Positions 16,445 to 24,869 of a stretch of 33,517 bases of DNA are shown in pieces. The DNA is from Planctomycetota bacterium (lineage in GTDB: Bacteria > Planctomycetota > UBA1135 > UBA2386), in the NCBI GenBank assembly GCA_016795295.1, contig JAEUHP010000258.1, positions 1 through 33,517 of the forward strand, read 5' to 3'. The notes under the pieces are model-generated. The model did no database searches. It was not told the origin of the DNA and saw only the letters and a list, made by a program, of their open reading frames with translations. The translations under genes and the position numbers were made by a program. How positions within the stretch are numbered: position 1 is the first letter of the stretch; every line of letters starts with the position of its first letter.

Positions 16445-17443
16445 GTGAGCAAGCGCGACTTCCTCTCCACTGCCGATCTCTCCCGCCCTGAACTCGACGA
16501 CCTGCTGGACCTCGCCGCCCGCGCCAAGGGCAAGCGGCCGGGCCAGGTGTTGGCGGGCAAGACCCTGGGCCTGTTGTTCTTCCAGCCGAGCCTGCGTACC
16601 CGCGTGTCGTTCGAGGTGGCCATGGTCCAGCTCGGCGGCCACTGCATCAACCTGTCGAGCGACGACCTCTACGAACTCGAACCCGAGGAACAGGCGGTGA
16701 TGGACGGGGCCGCCGAGGAACACGTCAAGGACGCGGCGCGCACCCTGTCGCGCTACGTCGACGCGCTCGGCATCCGTTCGGCGGCGCGCAGCGGCACCTG
16801 GGCGCACGACCGCCAGGAACTGCTCCTGCGCAGCTACGCGAAGTACGCCGGCGTGCCGGTGTTGAACCTGGAAACCAGCTTCGAACACCCGTGCCAGGCG
16901 CTGGCCGACGTGCTGACCATGCGCGAGAACCTGGTGTCGCTGAAGGGCCGCCGGCTGACCCTGCAGTGGTGCTACCACCCGGAGCCGAAGTCGCTGGGGC
17001 CGACCCATTCGATCCTGCAAGCGGCGGCGATGATGGGCATGCAAGTGACCCTGGCCCACCCGCTCGGCTTCGAGGTCGATGCCGCCGTGCTCGATCGCAG
17101 CCGCAAGCTGGCTCAGGAACACGGCGGCTCGGTGCAGGTCAGCAACGACCGGCAGGCCGCGGCGCGCGGCGCCGAAGTGCTCTACGCGCGCTCGTGGGGC
17201 TGCACCAAACACTGGGACGACGCCGAACGCGAAGCGATGGTCAAGCGCTCGCTGCAGGACTGGCGCGTCGACGAAGCGCTGATGGCGAGCACACAGAACG
17301 CGCTGCTGATGCATCCGCTGCCGGTGCGGCGCAACGTCGCCGCCACCGACGCCGTGCTCGACGGCCCACGTTCGGTGATCTACGAGCAGGCGGCCAACCG
17401 CACCCACGTGCAGAAAGCACTGCTGATGCAGTTGCTCAAGTGA
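16445..17443 (+). CDS. argF': N-acylornithine carbamoyltransferase (acetyl- or succinylornithine type)
   Basis: The 332-residue enzyme starts at GTG (VSKRDFLSTADLSRPEL). The frame is open further upstream, but this start matches the family N-terminus. The carbamoyl-phosphate loop S49-L-R-T-R53 is intact, and the HPCQ motif is at 148-151. MDGAAEEHV, LQWCYHPEPKSLG, GGSVQVSNDR, LYARSWGC and LPVRRNVAATDAVLD are features of the acetylornithine/succinylornithine transcarbamylases (as in Xanthomonas and Bacteroides) rather than ordinary ornithine transcarbamylase. The enzyme therefore probably makes N-acylcitrulline from N-acylornithine in arginine synthesis in the cytosol. The acetyl versus succinyl choice cannot be made from recall alone. 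dnaE follows 13 bases later on the same strand. Confidence 0.88.
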   Translation: MSKRDFLSTADLSRPELDDLLDLAARAKGKRPGQVLAGKTLGLLFFQPSLRTRVSFEVAMVQLGGHCINLSSDDLYELEPEEQAVMDGAAEEHVKDAARTLSRYVDALGIRSAARSGTWAHDRQELLLRSYAKYAGVPVLNLETSFEHPCQALADVLTMRENLVSLKGRRLTLQWCYHPEPKSLGPTHSILQAAAMMGMQVTLAHPLGFEVDAAVLDRSRKLAQEHGGSVQVSNDRQAAARGAEVLYARSWGCTKHWDDAEREAMVKRSLQDWRVDEALMASTQNALLMHPLPVRRNVAATDAVLDGPRSVIYEQAANRTHVQKALLMQLLK

Positions 17444-17456
17444 ACGGCGGACCGGC

Positions 17457-20400
17457 ATGAGCGAGGTGCCGCCGTTCTGCCATTTGCACGTGCGCTCGCA
17501 CTACAGCCTGCTGAGCGCCCCCGCCGAGGTCAGCGCCTTGGTCGCCGCCGCGGCGGCCGACGGCCAGCCGGCCCTGGCGCTGACCGACAACGGCAACCTG
17601 TTCGGCGCGGTCGAGTTCTACAAGGCCTGCAAGGAGCAGAAGATCAAGGCGATCCTCGGCCAGACCACCTACGTGGCCGGCCGTTCGTGCAAGGACACGG
17701 CGGGCGGCGACAACCCGACCTACGACCTCACGCTGCTGGCCACGGACAACCGCGGCTTCGACAACCTGAAGCGCTTGTCGGGGCGCGCGTGGCTCGAAGG
17801 CTTCAGCTACCGGCCGCGCGTCGATCTCGAACTGCTGCAAGAGCACAAAGACGGCCTGATCGCACTGTCGGGCACCATCAGCTCGCAGGTCGCCCAGGCG
17901 GTGCAACAGGGTGACCTCGCGGCCGCGCGGCGGGCGGCCAGCACCTACCGCGACCTGTTCGGCGCCGAGAACTTCTACCTCGAGGTCGCCGAAACCGGTT
18001 TCGACGGCCAGCGCAAGGTCAGCCAAGCGCTGCGCAGGCTGGGCCAGGAACTCGGCATTCCCTGCGTCGCCACCAACGACGTGCACTACCTGCGCGCCGA
18101 CGACTGGCTGGCGCAGGACATCATGCTGTGCATCCGCAGCGGCAAGACGGTGGCCGATCCGGAGCGGTTCCGCATGAGCTCGCGCGAACTGTTCCTCAAG
18201 TCGCGCGCCCAGATGGCCACGGCGTTCGCCGATTGGCCCGAGGCGCTGGCGAACAGTGTGGCGATCGCCGACCGCTGCAACGTGAAGCTGGAGTTCGGCG
18301 TCTACCACCTGCCGGTGTTCCAGCCGCCCGACGGCAGCACACCCGACGACCACTTCGCGGCCCAGTGTCTGCTCGGCGCGCGCCGCCGCTATGGCGAATT
18401 CGATGCACGCATCCAGCAGCGGCTCGACTACGAGATCGGCGTGATCAAGAAGCTCGGCTTCGTCAGCTACTTCCTGATCGTCGCCGACTTCATCGGCAAA
18501 GCCCGCGAGATGGGCATTCCGGTCGGCCCCGGGCGCGGCTCGGCCGCCGGCTCGATCGTCGCGTACTGCCTCGGCATCACCGACGTCTGTCCGCTCCGCT
18601 ACGCGCTGTTGTTCGAGCGCTTCCTGAATCCGGCGCGCATCTCGATGCCGGACATCGACATCGACTTCTGCGGCAACCGCCGCGACGAAGTGATCCAGTA
18701 CGTGCGCCAGAAGTACGGCGACGACTGCGTCTGCCAGATCATCACGTTCGGCACCATGGCCAGTCGCGGCGTGCTGCGCGACGTCGGCCGCGTGCTCGAC
18801 TTCCCGATCGGCGACATCGACAAACTGTGCAAGAAGGTGCCACAGGGCCCCGGCGCTTCGCTCGGCGACGCCCTGGAGAAGGACCAGGAGCTGAAGCAGA
18901 TCCGCGACAGCTCACCCCAGCACAAGCGCCTGTTCGAGCTGTCGCTCAAGCTCGAAGGGCTGGCGCGGCACAGCTCGATCCACGCCGCAGGCGTGGTGAT
19001 CGCCGACCGGCCGCTGCGCGACTACGTGCCGCTGGCCAAGAACGGCGAGGACGTGATCACGCAGTGGCAGATGACCGAACTCGAGGAGGTCGGCCTGCTG
19101 AAGATGGACTTCCTCGGGCTCAAGACCCTGACCATCCTCACCGAAGCGGTGCGGCTGGTGCAGGAGACCCGCGGCCTCGCCATCGATCTCGGCAAGTTGC
19201 CACTCGACGACCAGCCGACCTACGCGCTGATGACGCGCGGCGACACCCAAGGCGTGTTCCAGCTCGAATCGAGCGGCATGCGCGAACTGCTGATGCGCCT
19301 CAAGCCCGACACGTTCGAGGACGTGATCGCCGTGTTGGCGCTGTACCGACCTGGCCCGCTCGGCTCGGGCATGGTGGACATGTTCGTGCGCAGGAAGCAC
19401 GGCGAGGAGCCGGTGGTCTATCCCCACGAGGCCACCAAGCCGGTGCTGGAGCCGACCTACGGCGTCATCGTCTACCAAGAGCAGGTGATGCAGATCTCGA
19501 ACATCGTCGGCGGCTTCTCGATGTCCGAAGCCGACAACCTGCGCAAGGCGATGGGCAAGAAGAAGCCCGAGGTGATGGCCAAGTTCAAGGACCAGTTCAT
19601 CGCCGGCGCCAAGGCGCAGAGCTACGGCGAGAAGTTCGCCAAGGAGCTGTTCGAGACCATGGAGTACTTCGCCGGCTACGGCTTCAACAAGTCGCACTCG
19701 ACGGCGTACGCACTGGTCACCTACCAGACCGCCTGGCTCAAGGCCCACTACCCGATCGAGTTCACCGCCGCGAACCTGACGGTCGAATCCGGCAACAGCG
19801 ACAAGATCAAGGAGTTCGTCGACGAGTCGCGGCGCGCCGGCATGCCGATCCTGCCGCCGAGCGTGAGCCGCTCGCAGCGCTACTTCGGCGTGGAGCAGGG
19901 CGCGATCCGCTACGGCCTCGGCGCGATCAAAGGCGTCGGCAGCCGCGTCGCCGATGCGATCGCGGCCGAACGGCAGCGCGGTGGCGACTACAGCTCGCTC
20001 GAAGACCTGTGCGAGCGGCTCGACAGCACGCTGCTGAACAAGGCCACGCTCGAAGCGATGGTCGCAGCCGGCGCCTTCGACGGACTCGGGCGCAGCCGGG
20101 CCGCCACCCATGCCGCGATCGAACAGGCGGTGCGCTCGTCGGCGGCGGCGCGCGCCGACCGCAAACGCGGCCAGCGCATGCTGTTCGCCGCGCCGAGCCC
20201 GGCCAGCGCCAGCGCCGAGAGCAAGCCCACCGACGAATGGCCCGAGCCCGACCGCCTGCAGAAGGAGAAGGAGGCGCTGGGCTTCTACCTGTCGGGGCAC
20301 CCGTTCGAGAAGCGCGGCGCGTTCCTGCAGCGGCTCGCAGGACAGACGACACGCTCGATCGCGGCCCTCGAACCCGGGGCCACGGTGCGCCTCGCGGGCA

Positions 20401-20885
20401 TGGTCAGTTCGGTGCGCGTGATGCAGATCAAGCAGGGCAAGAACGCCGGGCAGAAGATGGCGCGCTTCCAGCTCGAAGACCTGCACGGCCGGGTGCCGGT
20501 GACCTGCTTCTCGCGCGCCTACAACAACGTCAAGGACCGCATCGTCGAAGACGCGATCGTATTCTTGTCCGGGCGGATCGACGCCAAGGAAGAAGAACGC
20601 GCCTTGTTGCTCGACCAGATCGAGCCGGCCGCCGAAGTGGTGCGTCGCGAAGTCGCGGGCCTGGTGCTGCACCTACCGGGAACCTTGACCAGCGAAACCA
20701 GCCTGCAGCGCATCGCCACGATCTGCGAACGGCACAAGGGCCAGCAACACCTGCTGCTCGACGTCGAGGAGCAGGGCACTTGGTACCGCATCCGCAGCGA
20801 CACCGGCGTGCGCATCGGCGACGCGCTGCTCGACGACCTGGCGTTGGTCGTAGGCCCTGACAACATCTCGTTCACGCGCGCGTGA
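17457..20885 (+). CDS. dnaE: DNA polymerase III alpha subunit
   Basis: This 1142-residue protein is the replicative polymerase catalytic subunit. It has, in order, a PHP domain (about 7-280), the palm with GPGRGSAAGSIVAYCLGITD (357-376) and the catalytic Asp trio PDIDIDF (D399, D401, D403), and MDFLGLKTL with the third catalytic Asp. The fingers (RKAMGKKKPE), helix-hairpin-helix, OB fold (GMVSSVRVMQIKQGKNAG) and C-terminal tail follow. The length is typical of DnaE1. The PHP metal site is degenerate: the HxH motif is H11-V-R13, the usual TDH is T43-D-N45, and the usual Glu in GxE is T70. Only the NDVH His (H210) remains. Metal-dependent proofreading by this domain is therefore unlikely, and a separate epsilon subunit would be needed. 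It starts 13 bases after the transcarbamylase stop. Confidence 0.96.
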   Translation: MSEVPPFCHLHVRSHYSLLSAPAEVSALVAAAAADGQPALALTDNGNLFGAVEFYKACKEQKIKAILGQTTYVAGRSCKDTAGGDNPTYDLTLLATDNRGFDNLKRLSGRAWLEGFSYRPRVDLELLQEHKDGLIALSGTISSQVAQAVQQGDLAAARRAASTYRDLFGAENFYLEVAETGFDGQRKVSQALRRLGQELGIPCVATNDVHYLRADDWLAQDIMLCIRSGKTVADPERFRMSSRELFLKSRAQMATAFADWPEALANSVAIADRCNVKLEFGVYHLPVFQPPDGSTPDDHFAAQCLLGARRRYGEFDARIQQRLDYEIGVIKKLGFVSYFLIVADFIGKAREMGIPVGPGRGSAAGSIVAYCLGITDVCPLRYALLFERFLNPARISMPDIDIDFCGNRRDEVIQYVRQKYGDDCVCQIITFGTMASRGVLRDVGRVLDFPIGDIDKLCKKVPQGPGASLGDALEKDQELKQIRDSSPQHKRLFELSLKLEGLARHSSIHAAGVVIADRPLRDYVPLAKNGEDVITQWQMTELEEVGLLKMDFLGLKTLTILTEAVRLVQETRGLAIDLGKLPLDDQPTYALMTRGDTQGVFQLESSGMRELLMRLKPDTFEDVIAVLALYRPGPLGSGMVDMFVRRKHGEEPVVYPHEATKPVLEPTYGVIVYQEQVMQISNIVGGFSMSEADNLRKAMGKKKPEVMAKFKDQFIAGAKAQSYGEKFAKELFETMEYFAGYGFNKSHSTAYALVTYQTAWLKAHYPIEFTAANLTVESGNSDKIKEFVDESRRAGMPILPPSVSRSQRYFGVEQGAIRYGLGAIKGVGSRVADAIAAERQRGGDYSSLEDLCERLDSTLLNKATLEAMVAAGAFDGLGRSRAATHAAIEQAVRSSAAARADRKRGQRMLFAAPSPASASAESKPTDEWPEPDRLQKEKEALGFYLSGHPFEKRGAFLQRLAGQTTRSIAALEPGATVRLAGMVSSVRVMQIKQGKNAGQKMARFQLEDLHGRVPVTCFSRAYNNVKDRIVEDAIVFLSGRIDAKEEERALLLDQIEPAAEVVRREVAGLVLHLPGTLTSETSLQRIATICERHKGQQHLLLDVEEQGTWYRIRSDTGVRIGDALLDDLALVVGPDNISFTRA

Positions 20886-20926
20886 ACGGACGCCCGGGCT
20901 GGGCCGGCAGCGGCGCGGGCCACTCA

Positions 20927-20955
20927 CTCAGGCACCCGTCTCTCTCAGGCACCCG
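20927..20955. repeat. 12-bp direct repeat at the end of the LysM gene
   Basis: CTCAGGCACCCG occurs at 20927-20938 and 20944-20955, 17 bases apart. The second copy contains the minus-strand stop codon and last codons of the LysM gene, and the first repeats them just downstream. It lies in the 59-base gap to dnaE and looks like a small local duplication. Confidence 0.7.
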
Positions 20956-21886
20956 CAGTGCGCACCGGCGCAGGAGCCGCAGCCGGCGCGTCCGGCACGA
21001 CCAGCCGGTCGTCGGGGTGCAGCACTTCGGTGCGCCCCGGGTTCAGCCGCTTGATCTCGGCGACCATGCGGTCGGCGTTCTTCTTGCCGTAGAGGCGTTC
21101 CGCGATCCGCCACAGCGAGTCGCCCTGCTTGACCACGTAGGTCTTGGTCCCGGCTGCCACCGCTGGCGTGGGCGGAGTCACCGGCTGGCCAACTGGCACG
21201 GCAGGCTTTGCCCCGGCACCCACGGCGGCATCGCTGCCCCCCGAGGTGGTCCGGTTGCCCAACATCGCGGCCACGGTCGCCGTGTTGCCACCGAGCGGCG
21301 AGCCGGAAGCGTTCGCGGGCACCGCGCCAGCTTGGCCAGCGCCAGCCTGGCCAGCAGTGCCAGCCGCAGCCACCCCATCGACCGGCTTCGGCCGCTGCGC
21401 TTCGAGCGCGGCGAGCAGAACTTCGTCCTCGACCCACGGCACCAGCACTTCCTGGCCAGGACGCAGCACCGTGGTGGTCTCGTTGGCGTGCTTGATCTCG
21501 TCGACGACCTCGGCCAGCGGCTCGCGGCCGACGCACCAGACCTTGGCGATCTTCTCGAAGGTGTCGCCCTGGCGGACCCGCACCGCGCGCCACGCCGGGT
21601 TCTGGTCGCGGCGGCTCGGGCCGAGCTTCTGCGCGACCAAGTCGGCGCTCAGCAGCGGCTTCGGCGCCACCAGCGGCTGCTCGGTGGGCACTGGCACGTC
21701 CGCCGGCGGCTTGGGCTGGGCTGGATGCATCAGCTCCTTGAGCCCGACCGGCTGGTTCGCACCCTGCTTCTGTGCCGATTCTTTGCGCTCTGGGCCGTCT
21801 TCACGACCGAACAGCACCGCGACCACCAGGATGATCGCCAGGAAACTCGCCACCGCAAACACCAGGATCCGCTCGTTCTGCTTCAT
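20945..21886 (-). CDS. Membrane-anchored protein with two LysM domains
   Basis: The 313-residue protein starts at MKQNERILVFAVASFL. GGAGG lies six bases before this ATG, and the transmembrane helix (7-26) begins immediately, so a start 33 codons upstream was rejected. After a Pro-rich spacer come LysM1 (about 102-151: VRVRQGDTFEKIAKVW to LRPGQEVLVPW), a Gly/Ala-rich linker, and LysM2 (about 249-298: YVVKQGDSLWRIAERLYG to LHPDDRLVVP). LysM domains bind the N-acetylglucosamine backbone of peptidoglycan. The protein probably links the inner membrane to the cell wall and has no catalytic domain. It is convergent with dnaE. Confidence 0.88.
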   Translation of the reverse strand: MKQNERILVFAVASFLAIILVVAVLFGREDGPERKESAQKQGANQPVGLKELMHPAQPKPPADVPVPTEQPLVAPKPLLSADLVAQKLGPSRRDQNPAWRAVRVRQGDTFEKIAKVWCVGREPLAEVVDEIKHANETTTVLRPGQEVLVPWVEDEVLLAALEAQRPKPVDGVAAAGTAGQAGAGQAGAVPANASGSPLGGNTATVAAMLGNRTTSGGSDAAVGAGAKPAVPVGQPVTPPTPAVAAGTKTYVVKQGDSLWRIAERLYGKKNADRMVAEIKRLNPGRTEVLHPDDRLVVPDAPAAAPAPVRTAGA

Positions 21887-22112
21887 GAGTCCCTCCCGTG
21901 GGCACGCTGGCCCCCGGGCCGCTGTCGCCACACCGCCAAAGCCGACGATGTGTGACCGTGCACACGGGGCGACCGCCGCGCACACACACCGCCGAGCAGC
22001 ACCGGGCTGACCACCCGGCTGGCTCCGAGGCTACCGGATCGGCGGCTCGGGCGCCAGCGGCCAGCGCCAGACCGGGCGAACGGGAAGCCGCCAGTTGGCG
22101 CCTCACCAGGGG

Positions 22113-22166
22113 CAGTCGTCCACGGCGACTGGTTTTCCGGAACAGCAGTCGCCCCAAACGACTGCT
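22113..22166 (-). terminator. Tandem hairpins with a shared stem sequence
   Basis: Hairpin one is CAGTCG (22113-22118) with CGACTG (22126-22131). Hairpin two is AGCAGTCG (22144-22151) with CGACTGCT (22159-22166). Both have 7-base loops and the same CAGTCG stem core. They start 17 bases after the stop of the minus-strand M28 peptidase gene, so they may terminate it. A GTTTTCC stretch lies between them. They lie in the 297-base gap to the LysM gene. The rest of that gap (21887-22112) shows only the LysM ribosome site and no recognisable promoter. Confidence 0.5.
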
Positions 22167-22183
22167 TTGCGCCCAACGCCCCC

Positions 22184-23899
22184 TCAGCGGCGCAGGTCGG
22201 CCTTCTTCATGGTCGCCTGCACCGTCGCGTCCCCGCGCTTCAGGGTGAACACCAGTTCCTCCCCCGTCGTGTCCCGCGAGACCCGGAACACGTCGCGCAG
22301 GGACTCCAGATCCTCGCCGTTGCACTTCACCAGCAGGTCGCCGACCTGGACACCCATCTTGGCGGCACGGCCGTCGGCCTTGAGCGCCGTGAACTTCATG
22401 CCCTCCAGCTCGGCGTCGAACATCGCCTCGCCGTAGCTCTGCGACTGCGGCCGACCACCCGCCACCACCCCGGTGCGGTCGAGCATGGTGTCGAGGTTGG
22501 CGGTGCCGAGCGCCGCCATCGCGATCACGGTCGCCGTGTGGCGCTGGTACTCCTCGATCGCCACGTCGATGGTGTCCCACTGGGTGTGCCAAGTGTGGCT
22601 GCCGTAGTTGCTGCGCCCGGTGAGCCCCCAGTTCAGACCCGGCACGCCGACCGCCAAGAACGAAGCGTGGTCGCTGCCGCCGCGGCCGGCGAGCTCCTTG
22701 ACCACCGACAGCTTGAACACCTCGCCGTCGAAACTCGCTTCCGGCGGCGTCAAGAGCCGCCCCAGCGGCGCGAACACCGGCTCGAGCTGCGCCTTCATGT
22801 TCGCCGGCGCACCGAGCGACTGCGCCCAGTTGGTGCCCGTGTCGTGGTTGAACACCGCCGACACCTTGTCCATCTCGCGGCGATGCCGCTGCACATAGGC
22901 GTGGCTGCCGAGCAGGCCCTGCTCCTCACCGCCCCACAGGCAGAACCGGATGGTGCGCTTCGGCTTGGCGCCCGCGGCCATCAGGATGCGCGCCGCCTCC
23001 AACGTCGAGGTCGCCCCGGTGCCATTGTCGGTGGTGCCCTGCGCCTGGTGCCAGCTGTCCAGATGGCCGCAGACGATCACCACTTCCTCCGGCAGTTCGC
23101 TGCCGGGGATCTCCGCGACCACGTTGTAGAGCGGCAGCGGGCCGTCGCGGAACGTGTTCTGGATGTCGAACTGGCCGGTGACGTCGACGCCAGTGTCGAG
23201 CAGCTTGCCGAGTTCGTCCGCTTGGTCGGCGCGGATCGCCACCACCGGCACGGTCGGCACCTGCTCGATCGACCGCATCGCCACGGTGTGGTCGCCGAAC
23301 ACGCGCACCCGCAGCGGGAACTTCTCATCGGGATCGCCGGCCCGGTGCAGCCAGCCGAGCACACCGAGCTTCTCGCAGGCTTCGCGCACGGCCTTGGGCG
23401 GCCGCTTCGCGTAGTAGAGCCACTTGTTGGCCACCGCCTTGCGGGTCACCGCCTCGACCGTGGTGGGCGCGCGCACGACCAGGCCGACCCGCGGGCCGTT
23501 GGTGCCGGCGGACCAGGCCTCGGTGGCGACGTAGAGTTCCATGGCCACCGGGTTGGTGATGCGGCCGACCCAGGCGCCGCGGTTCCACACCAGCTTCCAC
23601 TCGGCCCACTTCTCCAAGGTCACCACCGGCACGCCCATGGCGTAGAACTCCCCCGCAGCCCACTGGCAGGCCTTGGTGAAGTTGTCCGAGCCGGTCAGGC
23701 GATGGCCGACCTTGCCGGTCAGGTCGCGCAACAGGCGCATGGCCTGGCTCTCCGCGATGCCCACGTCGCGGATGCGCTCGGGCACCCCCATCGGGAACGG
23801 ACTGGCCGGCGCCGCCGGCGCCACCGCGGCCTCCTGGGCGAACAGCAGCGCAGTCGAGAACCACAACGGGACGAACGGATGGAGTCGGGGCATGGGCAT
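22184..23899 (-). CDS. Secreted M28-family zinc metallopeptidase with C-terminal PDZ domain
   Basis: The 571-residue protein has a signal peptide ending in LLFAQ. Its M28 catalytic domain holds the five metal ligands and catalytic Glu: H279 (GHLDSW), D291 (TDNGTG), E325 and E326 (GGEEQGLLGS), D353 (NHDTG) and H438 (TWHTQWDT). This two-zinc site is that of aminopeptidases and carboxypeptidases of the M28 clan. Residues about 110-250 are inserted between the start of the domain and the first ligand, like a protease-associated domain. The last 75 residues (FTALKADGRAAKMGVQVGDLLVKCNGED) form a PDZ domain. It probably acts in the periplasm or outside the cell on peptides. The start could be at 23899 or two codons later. 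It is divergent from the macro-domain gene. Confidence 0.9.
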   Translation of the reverse strand: MPMPRLHPFVPLWFSTALLFAQEAAVAPAAPASPFPMGVPERIRDVGIAESQAMRLLRDLTGKVGHRLTGSDNFTKACQWAAGEFYAMGVPVVTLEKWAEWKLVWNRGAWVGRITNPVAMELYVATEAWSAGTNGPRVGLVVRAPTTVEAVTRKAVANKWLYYAKRPPKAVREACEKLGVLGWLHRAGDPDEKFPLRVRVFGDHTVAMRSIEQVPTVPVVAIRADQADELGKLLDTGVDVTGQFDIQNTFRDGPLPLYNVVAEIPGSELPEEVVIVCGHLDSWHQAQGTTDNGTGATSTLEAARILMAAGAKPKRTIRFCLWGGEEQGLLGSHAYVQRHRREMDKVSAVFNHDTGTNWAQSLGAPANMKAQLEPVFAPLGRLLTPPEASFDGEVFKLSVVKELAGRGGSDHASFLAVGVPGLNWGLTGRSNYGSHTWHTQWDTIDVAIEEYQRHTATVIAMAALGTANLDTMLDRTGVVAGGRPQSQSYGEAMFDAELEGMKFTALKADGRAAKMGVQVGDLLVKCNGEDLESLRDVFRVSRDTTGEELVFTLKRGDATVQATMKKADLRR

Positions 23900-24056
23900 G
23901 GATCGGGGGGGGCGGGGCGGGAACGGCCTGTTTACGCGGCAGGAGCACGGCTTGCGAGCCGAACCCGCAGCACTCTTCGCCCTGCGCCCAGGCCGCGCTG
24001 CGCACTTCGCCCCGGAAGCACCGCGGCCCTCGGGGCGTTCCCCTGCTGTCCACACC

Positions 24057-24575
24057 ATGATCCACGAACTCTCTGGCGATCTGTTGCTCTCCAAGGCCGA
24101 CCTGATCGCCCACGGCACCGCCCCGAACGACGACTGGAAGGCCGGCATCGCCGCCGCGCTGCGCGAGCAGTGCCCGGCGATGTACAAGGACTTCCGACAC
24201 TTCTGCAAGCAGCAGAACCCGAAGCCGGGCACGCTGTGGCTGTGGCAGGGAGTCGGGCCCGACGGGCGGCGGCTGCGCTTCTGTGCCTTGTTCACGCAGG
24301 AACCGGCGAGCCGCGCTGGCGGGCACGGCGGGGCGGCGCACACCGAGTATGTGAACCACGCGCTGCACGAACTGAAGAAGCTGGTGCAGAAAGAAGGCAT
24401 CCGCTCGATCGCGCTGCCGAAACTCGGCACCGGCAAGGGCGGGCTGGAGTGGCAGCACGTGCAGCCGCTGATCCGGAGCCAGCTCGGCGGGCTGGCGGTG
24501 CAGGTGCTGGTGTACGCGGAGTGGCAGCCCGGGGTGGCGGCGGTGGAGCCGCTGCCGGCAGCCGGGGCGAGCTGA
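24057..24575 (+). CDS. Divergent macro-domain protein
   Basis: The 172-residue protein is a single macro-type fold: ELSGDLLLSKADLIAHG at the start, then AGIAAALREQCPAMYKDF and the late loop IRSIALPKLGTGKGGLEWQHVQPLI, which resembles the GxGxGGLxW loop of the DarG/TARG1-like branch. These proteins bind ADP-ribose, and some remove it from DNA or protein. The early Asn-containing loop (usually VN or NTVN) is changed to HGTAPND, and the Asp used by TARG1 in the late loop is Gly. Catalysis is therefore uncertain, and ADP-ribose binding may be altered. No DarT-like toxin is adjacent. It shares a 157-base divergent region with the M28 peptidase gene. Confidence 0.75.
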   Translation: MIHELSGDLLLSKADLIAHGTAPNDDWKAGIAAALREQCPAMYKDFRHFCKQQNPKPGTLWLWQGVGPDGRRLRFCALFTQEPASRAGGHGGAAHTEYVNHALHELKKLVQKEGIRSIALPKLGTGKGGLEWQHVQPLIRSQLGGLAVQVLVYAEWQPGVAAVEPLPAAGAS

Positions 24576-24655
24576 GGCGCCGGCGGCCCAGCGGCGCACA
24601 TCGGCAAGCGAGATCTTCCCCGAGGCACTCCGACTGTTGCTCGATGTGGAGCACG

Positions 24656-24802
24656 CGCGGCGCGCCAAGGTCGCATACGCCTCTGCCGCGGGCGGAGCCC
24701 GAGGTCGACTTGTTGTTTGCCTCGAACGGCATCGAGCCCGCATCCACGAGCGTGGATGCGCTCGTGACAAGAACCTCGGAGCCGTGCTGGCGGAATTCGT
24801 GA
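24656..24802 (+). pseudogene. Possible relic of an AbiEii-like nucleotidyltransferase
   Basis: In one frame, residues VDLLFASNGIEPA (24704-24742) recall the VVDLLFASSGIEPE motif found in nucleotidyltransferase/AbiEii-toxin-like proteins. The preceding PLPRAEPE also fits that context. Nothing recognisable lies upstream, where the macro gene ends 80 bases before, and a TGA ends the frame at 24800-24802. It is a fragment at best. The match rests on memory of the motif, not on a search. Confidence 0.3.
24733..24764. repeat. Near-perfect hairpin inside the relic region
   Basis: GCATCCACG (24740-24748) and CGTGGATGC (24751-24759) are perfect inverted repeats. They are extended outward by CGAGC/GCTCG (24733-24737, 24760-24764) with a two-base CC bulge on the left. 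The minimal loop would be GAGC. It overlaps the end of the nucleotidyltransferase-like relic. It could be a terminator or a recombination scar. Confidence 0.5.
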
Positions 24803-24831
24803 GATCGAGGCGCCAGCCCGGCTTCCTCCTT

Positions 24832-24859
24832 CTCCAGTCTCACAACTCCAGTCTCACAA
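24832..24859. repeat. 14-bp perfect tandem duplication
   Basis: CTCCAGTCTCACAA is repeated exactly twice (24832-24845, 24846-24859). It lies between the two relics in a 529-base stretch (24576-25104) with no intact gene. The local base composition is less GC-rich than the surroundings. Confidence 0.85.
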
Positions 24860-24869
24860 CCTGCCCACC

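Noticed and set aside
24292..24843. 183-codon minus-strand frame across the macro gene end and the relic region
   Set aside because: It overlaps the macro domain antisense, becomes Pro/Arg/Ala low-complexity and has no recognisable domain.
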